Assembly: GCA_945871455.1 (NCBI GenBank)
Contig: CAMBXJ010000110.1
Span: 1 to 10,043, forward strand
DNA: 10,043 nt
Direction: 5' to 3'
Source of the DNA: Asaia bogorensis
GTDB lineage: Bacteria; Pseudomonadota; Alphaproteobacteria; Acetobacterales; Acetobacteraceae
How positions within the stretch are numbered: the stretch's first letter is position 1; the number at the start of each line of letters is the position of its first letter. Of this stretch, positions 1 to 6,680 are shown in pieces. The position numbers were made by a program, and so were the translations under genes. The notes under the pieces are model-generated. The model saw only the letters and a list, made by a program, of their open reading frames with translations. It searched no databases and was not told the origin of the DNA.

Positions 1-1445
1 GCCGTCGCCAGCAGCAGGCCAAGGCTGATCGGCCGATCCACGAAGGTCATCAGATTGCCTCGCGATATCTGCAGTGCTCGACGGAGGTTTTCCTCCATCA
101 TCGGGCCCAGGATGAAGCCCAGCAGAAGCGGTGCGGCCTCAAACCCCAGCTTGACGAACAGATAGCCCAACAGGCCGAACAGCGCCGTGAACAGCACATC
201 AACCGGGGAATTGTTCAGGCTGTAGATGCCGATGGCGCAGAAGACGATGATCGCGGGGAACAGCAGCCGATAGGGCACTTTCAGCAACTGCACCCAGATG
301 CCGACCAGCGGCAGATTGATGATGACCAGCATCAGGTTGCCCAGCCACATGCTGGCGATCATGCCCCAGAACAAACCTGGCTGCTTGGTCATCACCTGCG
401 GGCCCGGGGTGATGCCCTGGATGGTCATGGCTCCGATCATCAGCGCCATCACCGGGTTGGACGGAATGCCCAAGGTCAGCAATGGGATGAACGATGCCTG
501 GGCGGCCGCGTTGTTGGCCGATTCCGGCGCGGCCACACCCTCGATCGCCCCTTTGCCGAAGCGCGACGGGTCCTTGGCGAGCTTCTTTTCCAACGTATAG
601 GCGCTGAACGACGCCAGCACCGAACCGCCGCCGGGCAGAATGCCAAGGAACGAGCCAACCGCCGTGCCGCGCAGCACCGGTCCGATGCACGTCATCAGAT
701 CGGCCTTGCTCGGCATCAGGCTATGGACCGGCATGACGGTTTCCGCACCTTCCCCGCGGTTCTGGGAGCGTTCGAGGTTGGTCATGATCTCGGCCAGGCC
801 GAACAGGCCCATGGCGACGGCCACAAAGCCGATGCCGTCCGAAAGTTCGGGCAGGCCGAAGGTGAAGCGGCTGGCGCCGGACGTGACGTCCTGTCCCACC
901 AATCCCAGCAGCAGGCCCAGGACGATCATGGACACGGCCTTGATGACCGATCCCGACGCCATCACGACGGCGCCGATCAGACCGAACAGCATCAGCGAGA
1001 AATACTCGGCCGCGCCGAACTGTTGCGCGATGCTGGCCAAGGGCGGCCCGACCACGGCAATGCCGACGGTCGCCATGCACCCCGCGAAAAACGACCCGAT
1101 CGCCGCGATCGCCAAAGCCGCCCCCGCTCGGCCTTGCCGCGCCATGGCATGGCCGTCCAGCGCCGTGACCACGGAGGACGATTCCCCGGGCACGTTCAAC
1201 AGGACCGCGGTCGTCGACCCGCCGTACTGCGCCCCGTAATAGATGCCGGCGAGCATGATCAGCGCGCCGTCCGGCGGCAGATTGAACGTGATCGGCAGCA
1301 GCATGGCCACCGTCGCCAGCGGCCCGATCCCGGGCAGAACGCCGATCAACGTGCCCAACAAAGCCCCGATCAGACAGAAGGTCAGGTTGTTGAGCGTTGC
1401 CGCGACGCTGAAACCAAGCGCGAGGTTGGATACAAGTGCTTCCAT
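1..1445 (-). CDS. tctA: TctA-family large membrane subunit of a tripartite tricarboxylate transporter (3' end outside window)
   Basis: This is the large, roughly 12-helix permease subunit of a TTT-family importer, which takes up carboxylates across the inner membrane using an ion gradient and a periplasmic binding protein (TctC). The frame is open from an ATG at 1445 to the window edge, giving 481 codons. The family is about 500 residues, so only a short C-terminal tail is missing. Visible family hallmarks are a glycine-rich segment at residues 31-51 (LIGVLPGIGPLATVAMLLP) and GIYYGAQYGGSTTAVLLNVPGE at about 67-88. A second-half counterpart contains GILPGGGSVLASF and PLLTLGIPSNPVMALM, as expected from the internal duplication of TctA. 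The start lies 2 bases after the tctB stop and has only a weak ribosome-binding site (RBS), so translation is probably coupled to tctB. The substrate is not deducible: citrate, other di/tricarboxylates, or aromatic acids such as terephthalate are known for the family. Confidence 0.95.
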   Translation of the reverse strand, partial: MEALVSNLALGFSVAATLNNLTFCLIGALLGTLIGVLPGIGPLATVAMLLPITFNLPPDGALIMLAGIYYGAQYGGSTTAVLLNVPGESSSVVTALDGHAMARQGRAGAALAIAAIGSFFAGCMATVGIAVVGPPLASIAQQFGAAEYFSLMLFGLIGAVVMASGSVIKAVSMIVLGLLLGLVGQDVTSGASRFTFGLPELSDGIGFVAVAMGLFGLAEIMTNLERSQNRGEGAETVMPVHSLMPSKADLMTCIGPVLRGTAVGSFLGILPGGGSVLASFSAYTLEKKLAKDPSRFGKGAIEGVAAPESANNAAAQASFIPLLTLGIPSNPVMALMIGAMTIQGITPGPQVMTKQPGLFWGMIASMWLGNLMLVIINLPLVGIWVQLLKVPYRLLFPAIIVFCAIGIYSLNNSPVDVLFTALFGLLGYLFVKLGFEAAPLLLGFILGPMMEENLRRALQISRGNLMTFVDRPISLGLLLAT

Positions 1446-1447
1446 GG

Positions 1448-1909
1448 TCAGAGGAAACCCGGCCAGACCGAAAGTGGCAGCCCAAGCAAGCCGATAAACA
1501 AGGCGGTCGACATCGCCGACAGCGCAACCCCTAGAATCAGGGTCGACAGCGGACGATGACGCGGCGTGGCGAGACTCGCGATCTGGGTGGTGACGATGAT
1601 TGCGACGACCAGGCCGCCACGCTCCAACAGCAGGGCAAAGGCGATCAGGGATGCGCTCAAAGCAATCAGCGGCCGCCAGGTCCACGTCGCCAATGCGGGG
1701 CCGTTGATCGTGAACCCACGCAGGGCGATGATCACGCCCAGGCCACCCAGCAGCCAACTCAGCACGGTCGGCAGATAGCCGGGGCCCATACGGACCAAAC
1801 GCCCCATCGACAGACCGGATGCGAGGTAATGGGCGAGGATGGCAACCGCGATCAGGAACAACCCGGCGAACAGGTCCTGGGGATTGCGCAGGCGAATCAG
1901 TCCACGCAC
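1448..1909 (-). CDS. tctB: TctB-family small membrane subunit of a tripartite tricarboxylate transporter
   Basis: The 153-residue protein has four or five hydrophobic segments (about 13-31, 46-65, 79-95, 97-113 and 121-144). It carries the MGPGYLP motif at residues 41-47 that typifies TctB proteins. TctB is the poorly conserved small partner that assembles with TctA in the inner membrane. The start is a GTG at 1909, chosen because an excellent Shine-Dalgarno sequence (AGGAAGGA, minus strand) lies 8 bases upstream and no in-frame ATG fits. The length is normal for the family. The stop is 2 bases before tctA, so the two form one transcription unit. The usual operon order is tctC-tctB-tctA, and here no tctC lies upstream. 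Confidence 0.93.
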   Translation of the reverse strand: MRGLIRLRNPQDLFAGLFLIAVAILAHYLASGLSMGRLVRMGPGYLPTVLSWLLGGLGVIIALRGFTINGPALATWTWRPLIALSASLIAFALLLERGGLVVAIIVTTQIASLATPRHRPLSTLILGVALSAMSTALFIGLLGLPLSVWPGFL

Positions 1910-1917
1910 GGAATGCG

Positions 1918-1925
1918 TCCTTCCT
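1918..1925 (-). promoter_or_regulatory. Strong Shine-Dalgarno of tctB that sets a GTG start
   Basis: On the minus strand AGGAAGGA is followed by an 8-base spacer and then GTG. This is the best RBS near the 5' end of the tctB frame and decides the non-ATG start. Confidence 0.7.
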
Positions 1926-1944
1926 GGATTGGGATAGGGTTGGT

Positions 1945-2076
1945 TCAGCGAATCACCACGATCGGCACGCCGGCGCGGGCGACCGCGCTGGTTCGGCCAT
2001 CGGGCACCGATTTGGCTCGACCGGATCGCATTTGTGTTTGCCTTCGAGACGTCGCCGCCAATCCCGGACGATCCAT
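1945..2076 (-). CDS. Possible small protein or leader ORF, 43 residues, upstream of tctB
   Basis: On the minus strand an ATG at 2076 opens a 43-codon frame ending in TGA at 1945, 35 bases before the tctB start. A GGGAG sequence stands 6 bases before the ATG, a good RBS distance. The product begins MDRPGLAATSRRQ and ends ARAGVPIVVIR. It is basic, has no membrane segment or signal peptide, and resembles no family I recognise. It lies between the candidate promoter and tctB, so it could be a translated leader. It could equally be a chance frame, since the composition is not distinctive. Conservation in related genomes would decide this. Confidence 0.25.
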   Translation of the reverse strand: MDRPGLAATSRRQTQMRSGRAKSVPDGRTSAVARAGVPIVVIR

Positions 2077-2109
2077 TTTAAGCTCCCAGTCGTTTGTGCT
2101 GGCCTATTG

Positions 2110-2153
2110 ACGCTAGCCAGCGCGTTATCGCGCCGTCTAGCATTACCTAGCGT
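2110..2153. promoter_or_regulatory. Inverted repeat with nested hairpin overlapping the candidate tctBA promoter
   Basis: A perfect 7-base inverted repeat (ACGCTAG at 2110-2116, CTAGCGT at 2147-2153) encloses a short hairpin GCGCG-TTAT-CGCGC at 2120-2133. The outer arms flank the candidate -10 box. This arrangement suits a regulator-binding site or a leader-RNA structure for tctBA, but the sequence alone does not name a regulator. Confidence 0.35.
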
Positions 2154-2162
2154 TGATGACAA
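2134..2162 (-). promoter_or_regulatory. Candidate sigma-70-like promoter reading toward tctBA
   Basis: On the minus strand TTGTCA (5 of 6 matches to the -35 consensus) at 2162-2157 is followed by exactly 17 bases and TAGACG (3 of 6 matches to -10) at 2139-2134. It lies about 220 bases upstream of tctB in the least GC-rich part of the gap. The -10 match is poor, so this is a suggestion only. Confidence 0.25.
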
Positions 2163-2364
2163 AGCGATTTGGGGATTTGGCTCCGTTGGCGCACATGATG
2201 GGGGACCGGCGCGGCTTGGTGGCACGACGGGTCGGGACGAACCGGCACCGTCCGCGCGGCAGGTGCACACGGTCAGCGTTCCCGACGCTCGGGTGGGGAG
2301 CGACGGCGCCAACCGGCGTTACCCGAGGCCATCACGTGGGGACACCACCGCACTGCCACGGGGC

Positions 2365-2397
2365 GCCGACCCAAGGGGGCCGACCCAGGGGGCCGAC
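2365..2397. repeat. Short tandem repeat, unit 13-14 bases, three copies of GCCGAC core
   Basis: The motif GCCGAC recurs at 2365, 2379 and 2392. The copies are separated by CCAAGGGG and CCAGGGG, giving periods of 14 and 13 bases. It lies 53 bases beyond the livM stop. Without dyad symmetry it is not a terminator hairpin. Confidence 0.55.
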
Positions 2398-2450
2398 ATA
2401 AAGATCGCCCCGCCCACTGGAATGCCGGCCAGCCCGTATAAAGCCAGCCG

Positions 2451-3383
2451 CTACAGCTTCAGTTTCAGCAAATTGCCGATTTCCCCCACGATCCCGCGGC
2501 GGAATGCCAGGACGCAGATGATGAAGATCGCGCCCTGGGTCACGGTTACCCAGGCGCCGAACTCGGCCAGGTAGTTTTCCATGGCCATCAGCACGACCGA
2601 GCCCATGACCGGCCCGAACACCGTGCCGAGCCCACCAAGCAGGGTCATGAGCACGACTTCGCCTGACATTGGGTAGTTCACGTCGGTCAGGGTGGCGATG
2701 CCGAAAACCAGCGCCTTGGTGCCGCCGGCGACGCCGGCCAACATGCAGGACAGCACGAAGGCGATCAGCTTGTAGTCGTCGGTCCGGTAGCCCAGCGACG
2801 TGGCGCGCGGCTCATTTTCGCGGATGCCTTTCAGCACCTGGCCGAACGGCGAATGAATGATCCGGTGGATCAGCAGGAATCCGCCGATGAAAATGGCGGC
2901 CGTCACCCAATACATCGTCATGTCGTTGGCGAGGTCGATGACGCCGAACAGCACGCCGCGCGGCACCTGCTGGATCCCGTCCTCCCCATGTGTGAAGGGC
3001 GCTTCCAGGCAGAAGAAGTAGATCATCTGCGCCAGGGCCAGGGTGATCATGGCGAAGTAGATGCCGGAGCGGCGGATCGCCAGATAGCCCAGCATCAGGC
3101 CCAGCACGGCCCCGGTGAGGCCGCCCAGCAGGATGGCGAGCGAGGCGTCGAGGTGCCAGAACTTCATCGTCCAGGCGGTAATATAGCTGCCCATCCCGAA
3201 GAAGGCGGCATGCCCGAAGGACAGCAGCCCGACATAGCCGATCATCAGGTTGAAGGCGCAGGCGAACAGCGCCATGCACAGCACCCGCATCAGAAATACG
3301 GGGTAGAGAAAGAACGGGCTGATCACGATGGCCGCCACCATGATCCAGAACGCGATGGTCTGGGCGCGGGAGAAACCGAACAT
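2451..3383 (-). CDS. livM: HAAT-family ABC transporter permease, LivM type
   Basis: This is the second inner-membrane permease of the importer, 310 residues, pairing with LivH to form the translocation path. Multiple hydrophobic helices fill the chain. The N-terminal family signature IGYVGLLSFGHAAFFGMGSY lies at residues 48-67. The cytoplasmic loop that contacts the ATPases is at about 178-200 (SPFGQVLKGIRENEPRATSLGY), followed by the typical helix LAGVAGGTKAL. The C-terminal glycine-rich stretch LLGGLGTVFGPVMGS is at 248-262. An upstream extension of nine codons exists, but the ATG at 3383 fits the family and lies 1 base after the livH stop, with GGAAAG about 10 bases upstream. It is the last gene of the importer cluster. 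Confidence 0.94.
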   Translation of the reverse strand: MFGFSRAQTIAFWIMVAAIVISPFFLYPVFLMRVLCMALFACAFNLMIGYVGLLSFGHAAFFGMGSYITAWTMKFWHLDASLAILLGGLTGAVLGLMLGYLAIRRSGIYFAMITLALAQMIYFFCLEAPFTHGEDGIQQVPRGVLFGVIDLANDMTMYWVTAAIFIGGFLLIHRIIHSPFGQVLKGIRENEPRATSLGYRTDDYKLIAFVLSCMLAGVAGGTKALVFGIATLTDVNYPMSGEVVLMTLLGGLGTVFGPVMGSVVLMAMENYLAEFGAWVTVTQGAIFIICVLAFRRGIVGEIGNLLKLKL

Positions 3384-3384
3384 C

Positions 3385-4272
3385 TCAGGCGGTCTTTCCG
3401 AACAGGCCACGCGGGCGGGTCAGCAGGACGATCACCATCACCAGGAACACGACGGTGGCGGAGGCTTGCGGCCAGAACACCTTGGTCAGTCCCTCGATCA
3501 CGCCCAGGGCGAAGCCGGTGATGACGGAGCCCATGATGGACCCCATGCCGCCGATCACGACCACGGCGAACACGGTGTTGATGAAGTTCGTCCCCATGTT
3601 CGGGTTCACCGAGTAGATCGGTGCGGCCAGCACGCCGGCGAATGCCGCCAGGGCCACGCCGCCGCCATAGGTCAGGGTGATCAGCCGTGGCACGTTGACG
3701 CCGAATGCCTGCACCAGGGGGGCGTTTTCCGTGGCGGCGCGCAGGGTGGCGCCGAGGGAGGTTTTCTCGATGATCGCCCAGGTGGAAAAACAGACCACGA
3801 CGGCGACCAGCACCACCCAACCGCGATAATTCGGCATGTACATGAAGCCGAGATCGGTGGCGCCGGTCAGGAATTCCGGGATCCGGTAGGGCAGGCCGGA
3901 ACTGCCATAGGCGTTGCGGAACAGGCCCTCGATCACCAGGGCCAGGCCGAATGTCAGCAGCAGGCCATAGAGGTGGTCCAGCTTGTAAAGGCGGCTGATG
4001 ATGGTCTTTTCCAGCAGGATGCCGAAGGCGCCGATGATCAGCGGGGCCAGTAGCAGGCTGGGAAAGTAGCCGATTCCGGCATAGTTCAGCAGCATCCAGG
4101 AGCAGAACGCCCCCATCATGAACAGCGCCCCATGGGCGAAGTTGATGATGTTCAGCATGCCGAAGATGACGGCAAGGCCGAGCGAAAGCATGGCGTAGAA
4201 GGCGCCGTTGATAAGCCCGAGGAGAATCTGGCCGAACAGCAGCGGGCCAGGAATGCCAAAGATCATGAACAT
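3385..4272 (-). CDS. livH: HAAT-family ABC transporter permease, LivH type
   Basis: The 295-residue integral membrane protein is the LivH half of the permease pair. Evidence is the N-terminal LINGAFYAMLSLGLAVIFG segment (residues 20-38) followed by NIINFAHGALFMMGAF (41-56), which is diagnostic of LivH. The ATPase-contact loop is at about 172-198 (SLGATLRAATENAPLVQAFGV), and VFAVVVIGGMGSIMGSVITG is at 234-253. The frame could extend to 4356, but those residues look non-homologous. The ATG at 4272 gives the family start, with GAGG about 12 bases upstream, a slightly long spacing. The gap to the binding-protein gene is 142 bases and contains a hairpin. The gap to livM is a single base, implying coupled synthesis of the two permeases. 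Confidence 0.94.
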   Translation of the reverse strand: MFMIFGIPGPLLFGQILLGLINGAFYAMLSLGLAVIFGMLNIINFAHGALFMMGAFCSWMLLNYAGIGYFPSLLLAPLIIGAFGILLEKTIISRLYKLDHLYGLLLTFGLALVIEGLFRNAYGSSGLPYRIPEFLTGATDLGFMYMPNYRGWVVLVAVVVCFSTWAIIEKTSLGATLRAATENAPLVQAFGVNVPRLITLTYGGGVALAAFAGVLAAPIYSVNPNMGTNFINTVFAVVVIGGMGSIMGSVITGFALGVIEGLTKVFWPQASATVVFLVMVIVLLTRPRGLFGKTA

Positions 4273-4364
4273 GGGCGGATTGAGCCTCTTCCCCTGGCCT
4301 GAATCACGGTTGTGGTGCGTGTGGCGGATCGACGCGCAAATCGCACGCCAAGACAAGGCGCCAG

Positions 4365-4399
4365 AGCGGTTTGGTGTGTTCGATCAGACCGAAACCGCT
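4365..4399 (-). repeat. Hairpin between binding-protein gene and livH
   Basis: Eight-base arms AGCGGTTT (4365-4372) and AAACCGCT (4392-4399) are perfect complements. Three more pairs (GGT with ACC) form inside after one bulged base, leaving a 12-base loop. It begins 16 bases after the binding-protein stop and is not followed by a T-run, so it is not a classic terminator. A stem in this position can protect the abundant binding-protein mRNA or reduce read-through into the permeases, as REP elements do in the malE-malF gap. That role is inference here. Confidence 0.55.
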
Positions 4400-4414
4400 G
4401 CTGGCATGGTGGTG

Positions 4415-5644
4415 TCAGGTCTTCACGAGCGGGCAATGGCCCAGCGCCAGGGGACGATAGGCGTCGTCGCCGGGCGTGGTGGCCACCAGCTTGTAATAGT
4501 CCCACGGGGCTTTGCTTTCGGACGGTTTCTTGACCTCGAACAGATGCGCCGGGGTCAGATTGCGGCCGTCCTCACGGATTTTGGTCTTGCCGAAGCAATC
4601 GTCCTCGACATCCATCTTCTTCATGCGCGCGACGGTCGCGGCACCGTCCTTCCGGGCTTCGGCTGGTCCCATGTCGGCGACTGATTTCAGATAGTGCAGG
4701 GTGGACGAATAGCAGCCGGCATGGACCATGTTCGGGTAATTGTTGGGGGTCTTCGCCTTGATCCTGGCGGTGAAAGCGCGGGTCCTGTCGTTCAGGTCCC
4801 AGTAGAAGCTTTCGGTCAGGTTCAGGCCCTGGGCGACGTCCAGACCCAGCGCGTGCACATCACTGATGAACATCAGCAACGCCGCCAGCTTCATCGACTT
4901 GGTGACGCCGAACTCGGCGCACTGCTTGATCGAATTGATGGTGTCTGCGCCGGCATTGGCCAGCCCCAGGACCTTGGCCTTGCTGGACATGGCTTGCAGC
5001 AGGAATGACGAGAAATCCGTGGTGCCGGGGAACGGATAGGCCGATGCGCCCATCACTTTGCCGCCGGATTTCTGGATCAGATCGGTGGTGTCGGCCTGCA
5101 ACTGCTTGCCGAACGCATAGTCGGCGGTCAGGAAATACCAGGAATCGCCCCCGGCCTTCACCATCGCCGCACCGGTCGAACGGGACAGCATATAGGTGTC
5201 GTAGGTCCAGTGGATCGTGTTGGGGGAGCACTGCTCTCCCGTCAGGGCCGCGGTGGCGGCGCCGGAGACTAGGAAAATCTTGTTCTTTTCCCGCGCGACC
5301 GCGTTCACGGCCAGGGCGACCGAGGATGTGGGGACGTCCATCACCACATCGACCCCGTCACGGTCGAACCACTGGCGCACGATGGAGATCGCCAGATCGG
5401 GCTTGTTCTGGTGATCGGCGCTGATGACCTCGATATTGATGCCCTTGTTGGCGGCACCGAAATCCTCGATCGCCTGGCGGGCGGCGACGACCGAGGTCTG
5501 TCCCGTCACGTTCATGTAGGGCCCGGACTGGTCGTTCAGGATGCCGATTTTCAAGGTGGGCGACTGCGCGCGCGCGCGATGGAACGGCACCAGCGCGGGC
5601 AGCGTGGCGGCGGCGGTCAGAACATCGCGGCGAGAGAGGCTCAT
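4415..5644 (-). CDS. Periplasmic substrate-binding protein of HAAT ABC transporter (LivK-like, Peripla_BP_6)
   Basis: The 409-residue protein captures the ligand in the periplasm and delivers it to LivHM. The N-terminus MSLSRRDVLTAAATLPALVP carries a twin-arginine-like motif (SRRDVL, residues 4-9), a hydrophobic stretch, and a likely cleavage after ARA (24-26). The mature part opens with LKIGILNDQSGPYMNVTG (31-48), the canonical first strand and ligand loop of this fold. HWTYDT (145-150), FLTADYAFG (171-179) and a two-lobe layout follow. Five cysteines remain in the mature chain. The start ATG at 5644 is preferred because AAGGA lies 9 bases upstream and the Tat motif then sits at the terminus; a longer frame to 5680 has no such support. 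The aromatic-acid and branched-chain amino acid binders of alphaproteobacteria look similar, so the ligand is left open. Confidence 0.92.
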   Translation of the reverse strand: MSLSRRDVLTAAATLPALVPFHRARAQSPTLKIGILNDQSGPYMNVTGQTSVVAARQAIEDFGAANKGINIEVISADHQNKPDLAISIVRQWFDRDGVDVVMDVPTSSVALAVNAVAREKNKIFLVSGAATAALTGEQCSPNTIHWTYDTYMLSRSTGAAMVKAGGDSWYFLTADYAFGKQLQADTTDLIQKSGGKVMGASAYPFPGTTDFSSFLLQAMSSKAKVLGLANAGADTINSIKQCAEFGVTKSMKLAALLMFISDVHALGLDVAQGLNLTESFYWDLNDRTRAFTARIKAKTPNNYPNMVHAGCYSSTLHYLKSVADMGPAEARKDGAATVARMKKMDVEDDCFGKTKIREDGRNLTPAHLFEVKKPSESKAPWDYYKLVATTPGDDAYRPLALGHCPLVKT

Positions 5645-5740
5645 GGTACCAGGTCCTTGCTTTTGCGCGGGTTCAGGCACGGACGGTTTGGGTTACCGGT
5701 TCGGTCGGAGGCGTTCTCTCGCCGTCCCTCCCTTACTGTC

Positions 5741-5810
5741 ATGGCCGAGCTTGACCCGGCTACCCGCGCTTCGACGTCGCGGGGTGGGTGGCCGGGTCGA
5801 GTGCGGCCAT
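5741..5810. repeat. 70-base imperfect palindrome, probable dispersed alphaproteobacterial intergenic repeat
   Basis: The left arm beginning ATGGCCGAGCTTGACCCGG (5741-5759) pairs with CCGGGTCGAGTGCGGCCAT (5792-5810) at 16 of 19 positions. Pairing then continues inward as CTACCCGC against GGGTGGGTG to about 5767/5784 with minor mismatches, leaving a 16-base loop that contains the small palindrome CGACGTCG. Translated, it gives strings such as MAELDPATRAS and MAALDPATHPA. These resemble the 'GLDPAIH'-type spurious peptides produced by a palindromic repeat scattered between genes in many alphaproteobacterial genomes. I recall that family from general knowledge and could not check copy number here. 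Confidence 0.6.
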
Positions 5811-5811
5811 C

Positions 5812-5881
5812 ACGGCAAGCGAGCGACGGCAAGCGAGCGACGGCAAGAGAGTGAAGGCAAAAGAGTGACGGAAATCGAGAC
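5812..5881. repeat. Tandem repeat, 14-base unit, four copies plus a degenerate fifth
   Basis: Units start at 5812, 5826, 5840 and 5854. The first two are identical (ACGGCAAGCGAGCG); the third (ACGGCAAGAGAGTG) and fourth (AAGGCAAAAGAGTG) diverge progressively; a fifth at 5868 keeps only ACGGAAATCGAG. The graded decay along the array suggests expansion at the palindrome-proximal end. Units are contiguous without spacers, so this is not a CRISPR. Confidence 0.85.
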
Positions 5882-5969
5882 GCCGCTGGTCGATGCGAGA
5901 GGCAGTCAGTCGAGGGTTGCGGATGATACGCCAGGAAAGTGGCATGTCCGGTTTGACGACGGCCTTCGA

Positions 5970-6680
5970 TCATACACCAAGATACTCATGCAGCTTGTCC
6001 ATGTTGGACTGAAGCTGGTGGTTCGGGATCATGTCGATCACCTGCCCGTGCTCCACCACGTAATGCCGGTCGGCCACGGTGGCGGCAAAGCGAAAATTCT
6101 GCTCGACCAGCAGCACGGTGAAGCCGCGCGTCTTGATCTCCCGGATTGTGCGGCCGATCTGTTGCACGATGACCGGGGCAAGTCCTTCGGTCGGTTCATC
6201 CAGCAGCAGCATCTTGGCGCCGGTGCGCAGGATCCGCGCAATCGCCAGCATCTGCTGTTCGCCGCCTGACAGCCGCGTCCCCTGGGCGGTGCGGGCGCGC
6301 TCCTTCAGGTTCGGGAACAGCGTGTGTATTTCGTCGATCGACAGCCCACCAGGTGCGACCACCGGCGGCAGCATCAGGTTCTCGGTCACGGTCAGGGAGC
6401 CGAAAATGCCGCGCTCTTCCGGGCAGAAGGCGATGCCGGCGCGCGCGATGTGGTTCGGCATCTGGGCAATCAGTTCCTTGCCCTGGAAGCGGACGCTGCC
6501 CTCTCGCCGCGGCACCAGGCCCATGATCGACTTCATGGTCGTGGTCTTGCCGGCGCCGTTGCGGCCCAGCAGGGTGACGACCTCGCCGGCGCGGACTTCG
6601 AAATCCACGCCGTGCAGGATGTGGCTTTCGCCGTACCAGGCGTTCAGGCCCTTGATTTCGAGCAGGGGATTCTCAGGCAT
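5970..6680 (-). CDS. livF: HAAT-family ABC transporter ATPase, LivF type
   Basis: This 236-residue cytoplasmic ATPase pairs with LivG to power the importer. All nucleotide-binding motifs are present: Walker A GRNGAGKTT (39-47), signature LSGGEQQ (137-143) and Walker B MLLLDEPTEG (157-166). The switch position reads VEQN (192-195), with Gln in place of the usual His, a substitution common in LivF proteins. The FCPEERGIFGSLTV segment (85-98) and TVADRHYVVEHG (201-212) are LivF hallmarks. The length is typical. The ATG at 6680 overlaps the end of livG by 8 bases, and GGGAA lies 6 bases before it, so the two ATPases are translationally coupled. The product is full length with no missing catalytic residue. 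Confidence 0.95.
   Translation of the reverse strand: MPENPLLEIKGLNAWYGESHILHGVDFEVRAGEVVTLLGRNGAGKTTTMKSIMGLVPRREGSVRFQGKELIAQMPNHIARAGIAFCPEERGIFGSLTVTENLMLPPVVAPGGLSIDEIHTLFPNLKERARTAQGTRLSGGEQQMLAIARILRTGAKMLLLDEPTEGLAPVIVQQIGRTIREIKTRGFTVLLVEQNFRFAATVADRHYVVEHGQVIDMIPNHQLQSNMDKLHEYLGV

Larger units (their letters stand above)
1910..2450. other. 541-base gap between livM and tctB with no convincing gene
   Basis: Both strands have long open frames here (for example 1953-2312 minus and 1819-2574 plus). Their translations are rich in R, P, G and S and resemble no family I know, as expected of chance frames in GC-rich DNA. No remnant of a TctC binding protein was recognised. The stretch 2085-2170 is less GC-rich than its surroundings and holds a candidate promoter, an inverted repeat and a short hairpin. 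A 13-14-base tandem repeat lies at 2365-2397. I see no clear rho-independent terminator after livM. Confidence 0.6.
5645..5969. other. 325-base gap between livF and the binding-protein gene
   Basis: This gap interrupts an otherwise compact importer cluster. It holds a 70-base imperfect palindrome (5741-5810) abutting a 14-base tandem array (5812-5881), plus the binding-protein RBS at 5654-5658. I found no convincing promoter or terminator, and no frame with a plausible protein. Confidence 0.6.

Noticed and set aside
1953..2312. 119-codon minus-strand frame upstream of tctB, considered as a missing or decayed tctC
   Set aside because: No signal peptide, no TctC-like motif and no hydrophobic core. 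The other minus-strand frames here show no binding-protein remnant either.
2401..2453. GGCTGGC repeats just after the livM stop, considered as a terminator
   Set aside because: The copies are direct rather than inverted repeats and no T-run follows.
1819..2574. 251-codon plus-strand open frame across the livM-tctB gap
   Set aside because: It overlaps the ends of tctB and livM on the opposite strand, has no RBS or family resemblance, and its R/P/G-rich translation is typical of chance frames in GC-rich DNA.
5812..5881. Tandem array considered as a CRISPR
   Set aside because: Units are 14 bases and contiguous with no unique spacers, and no cas gene is nearby.
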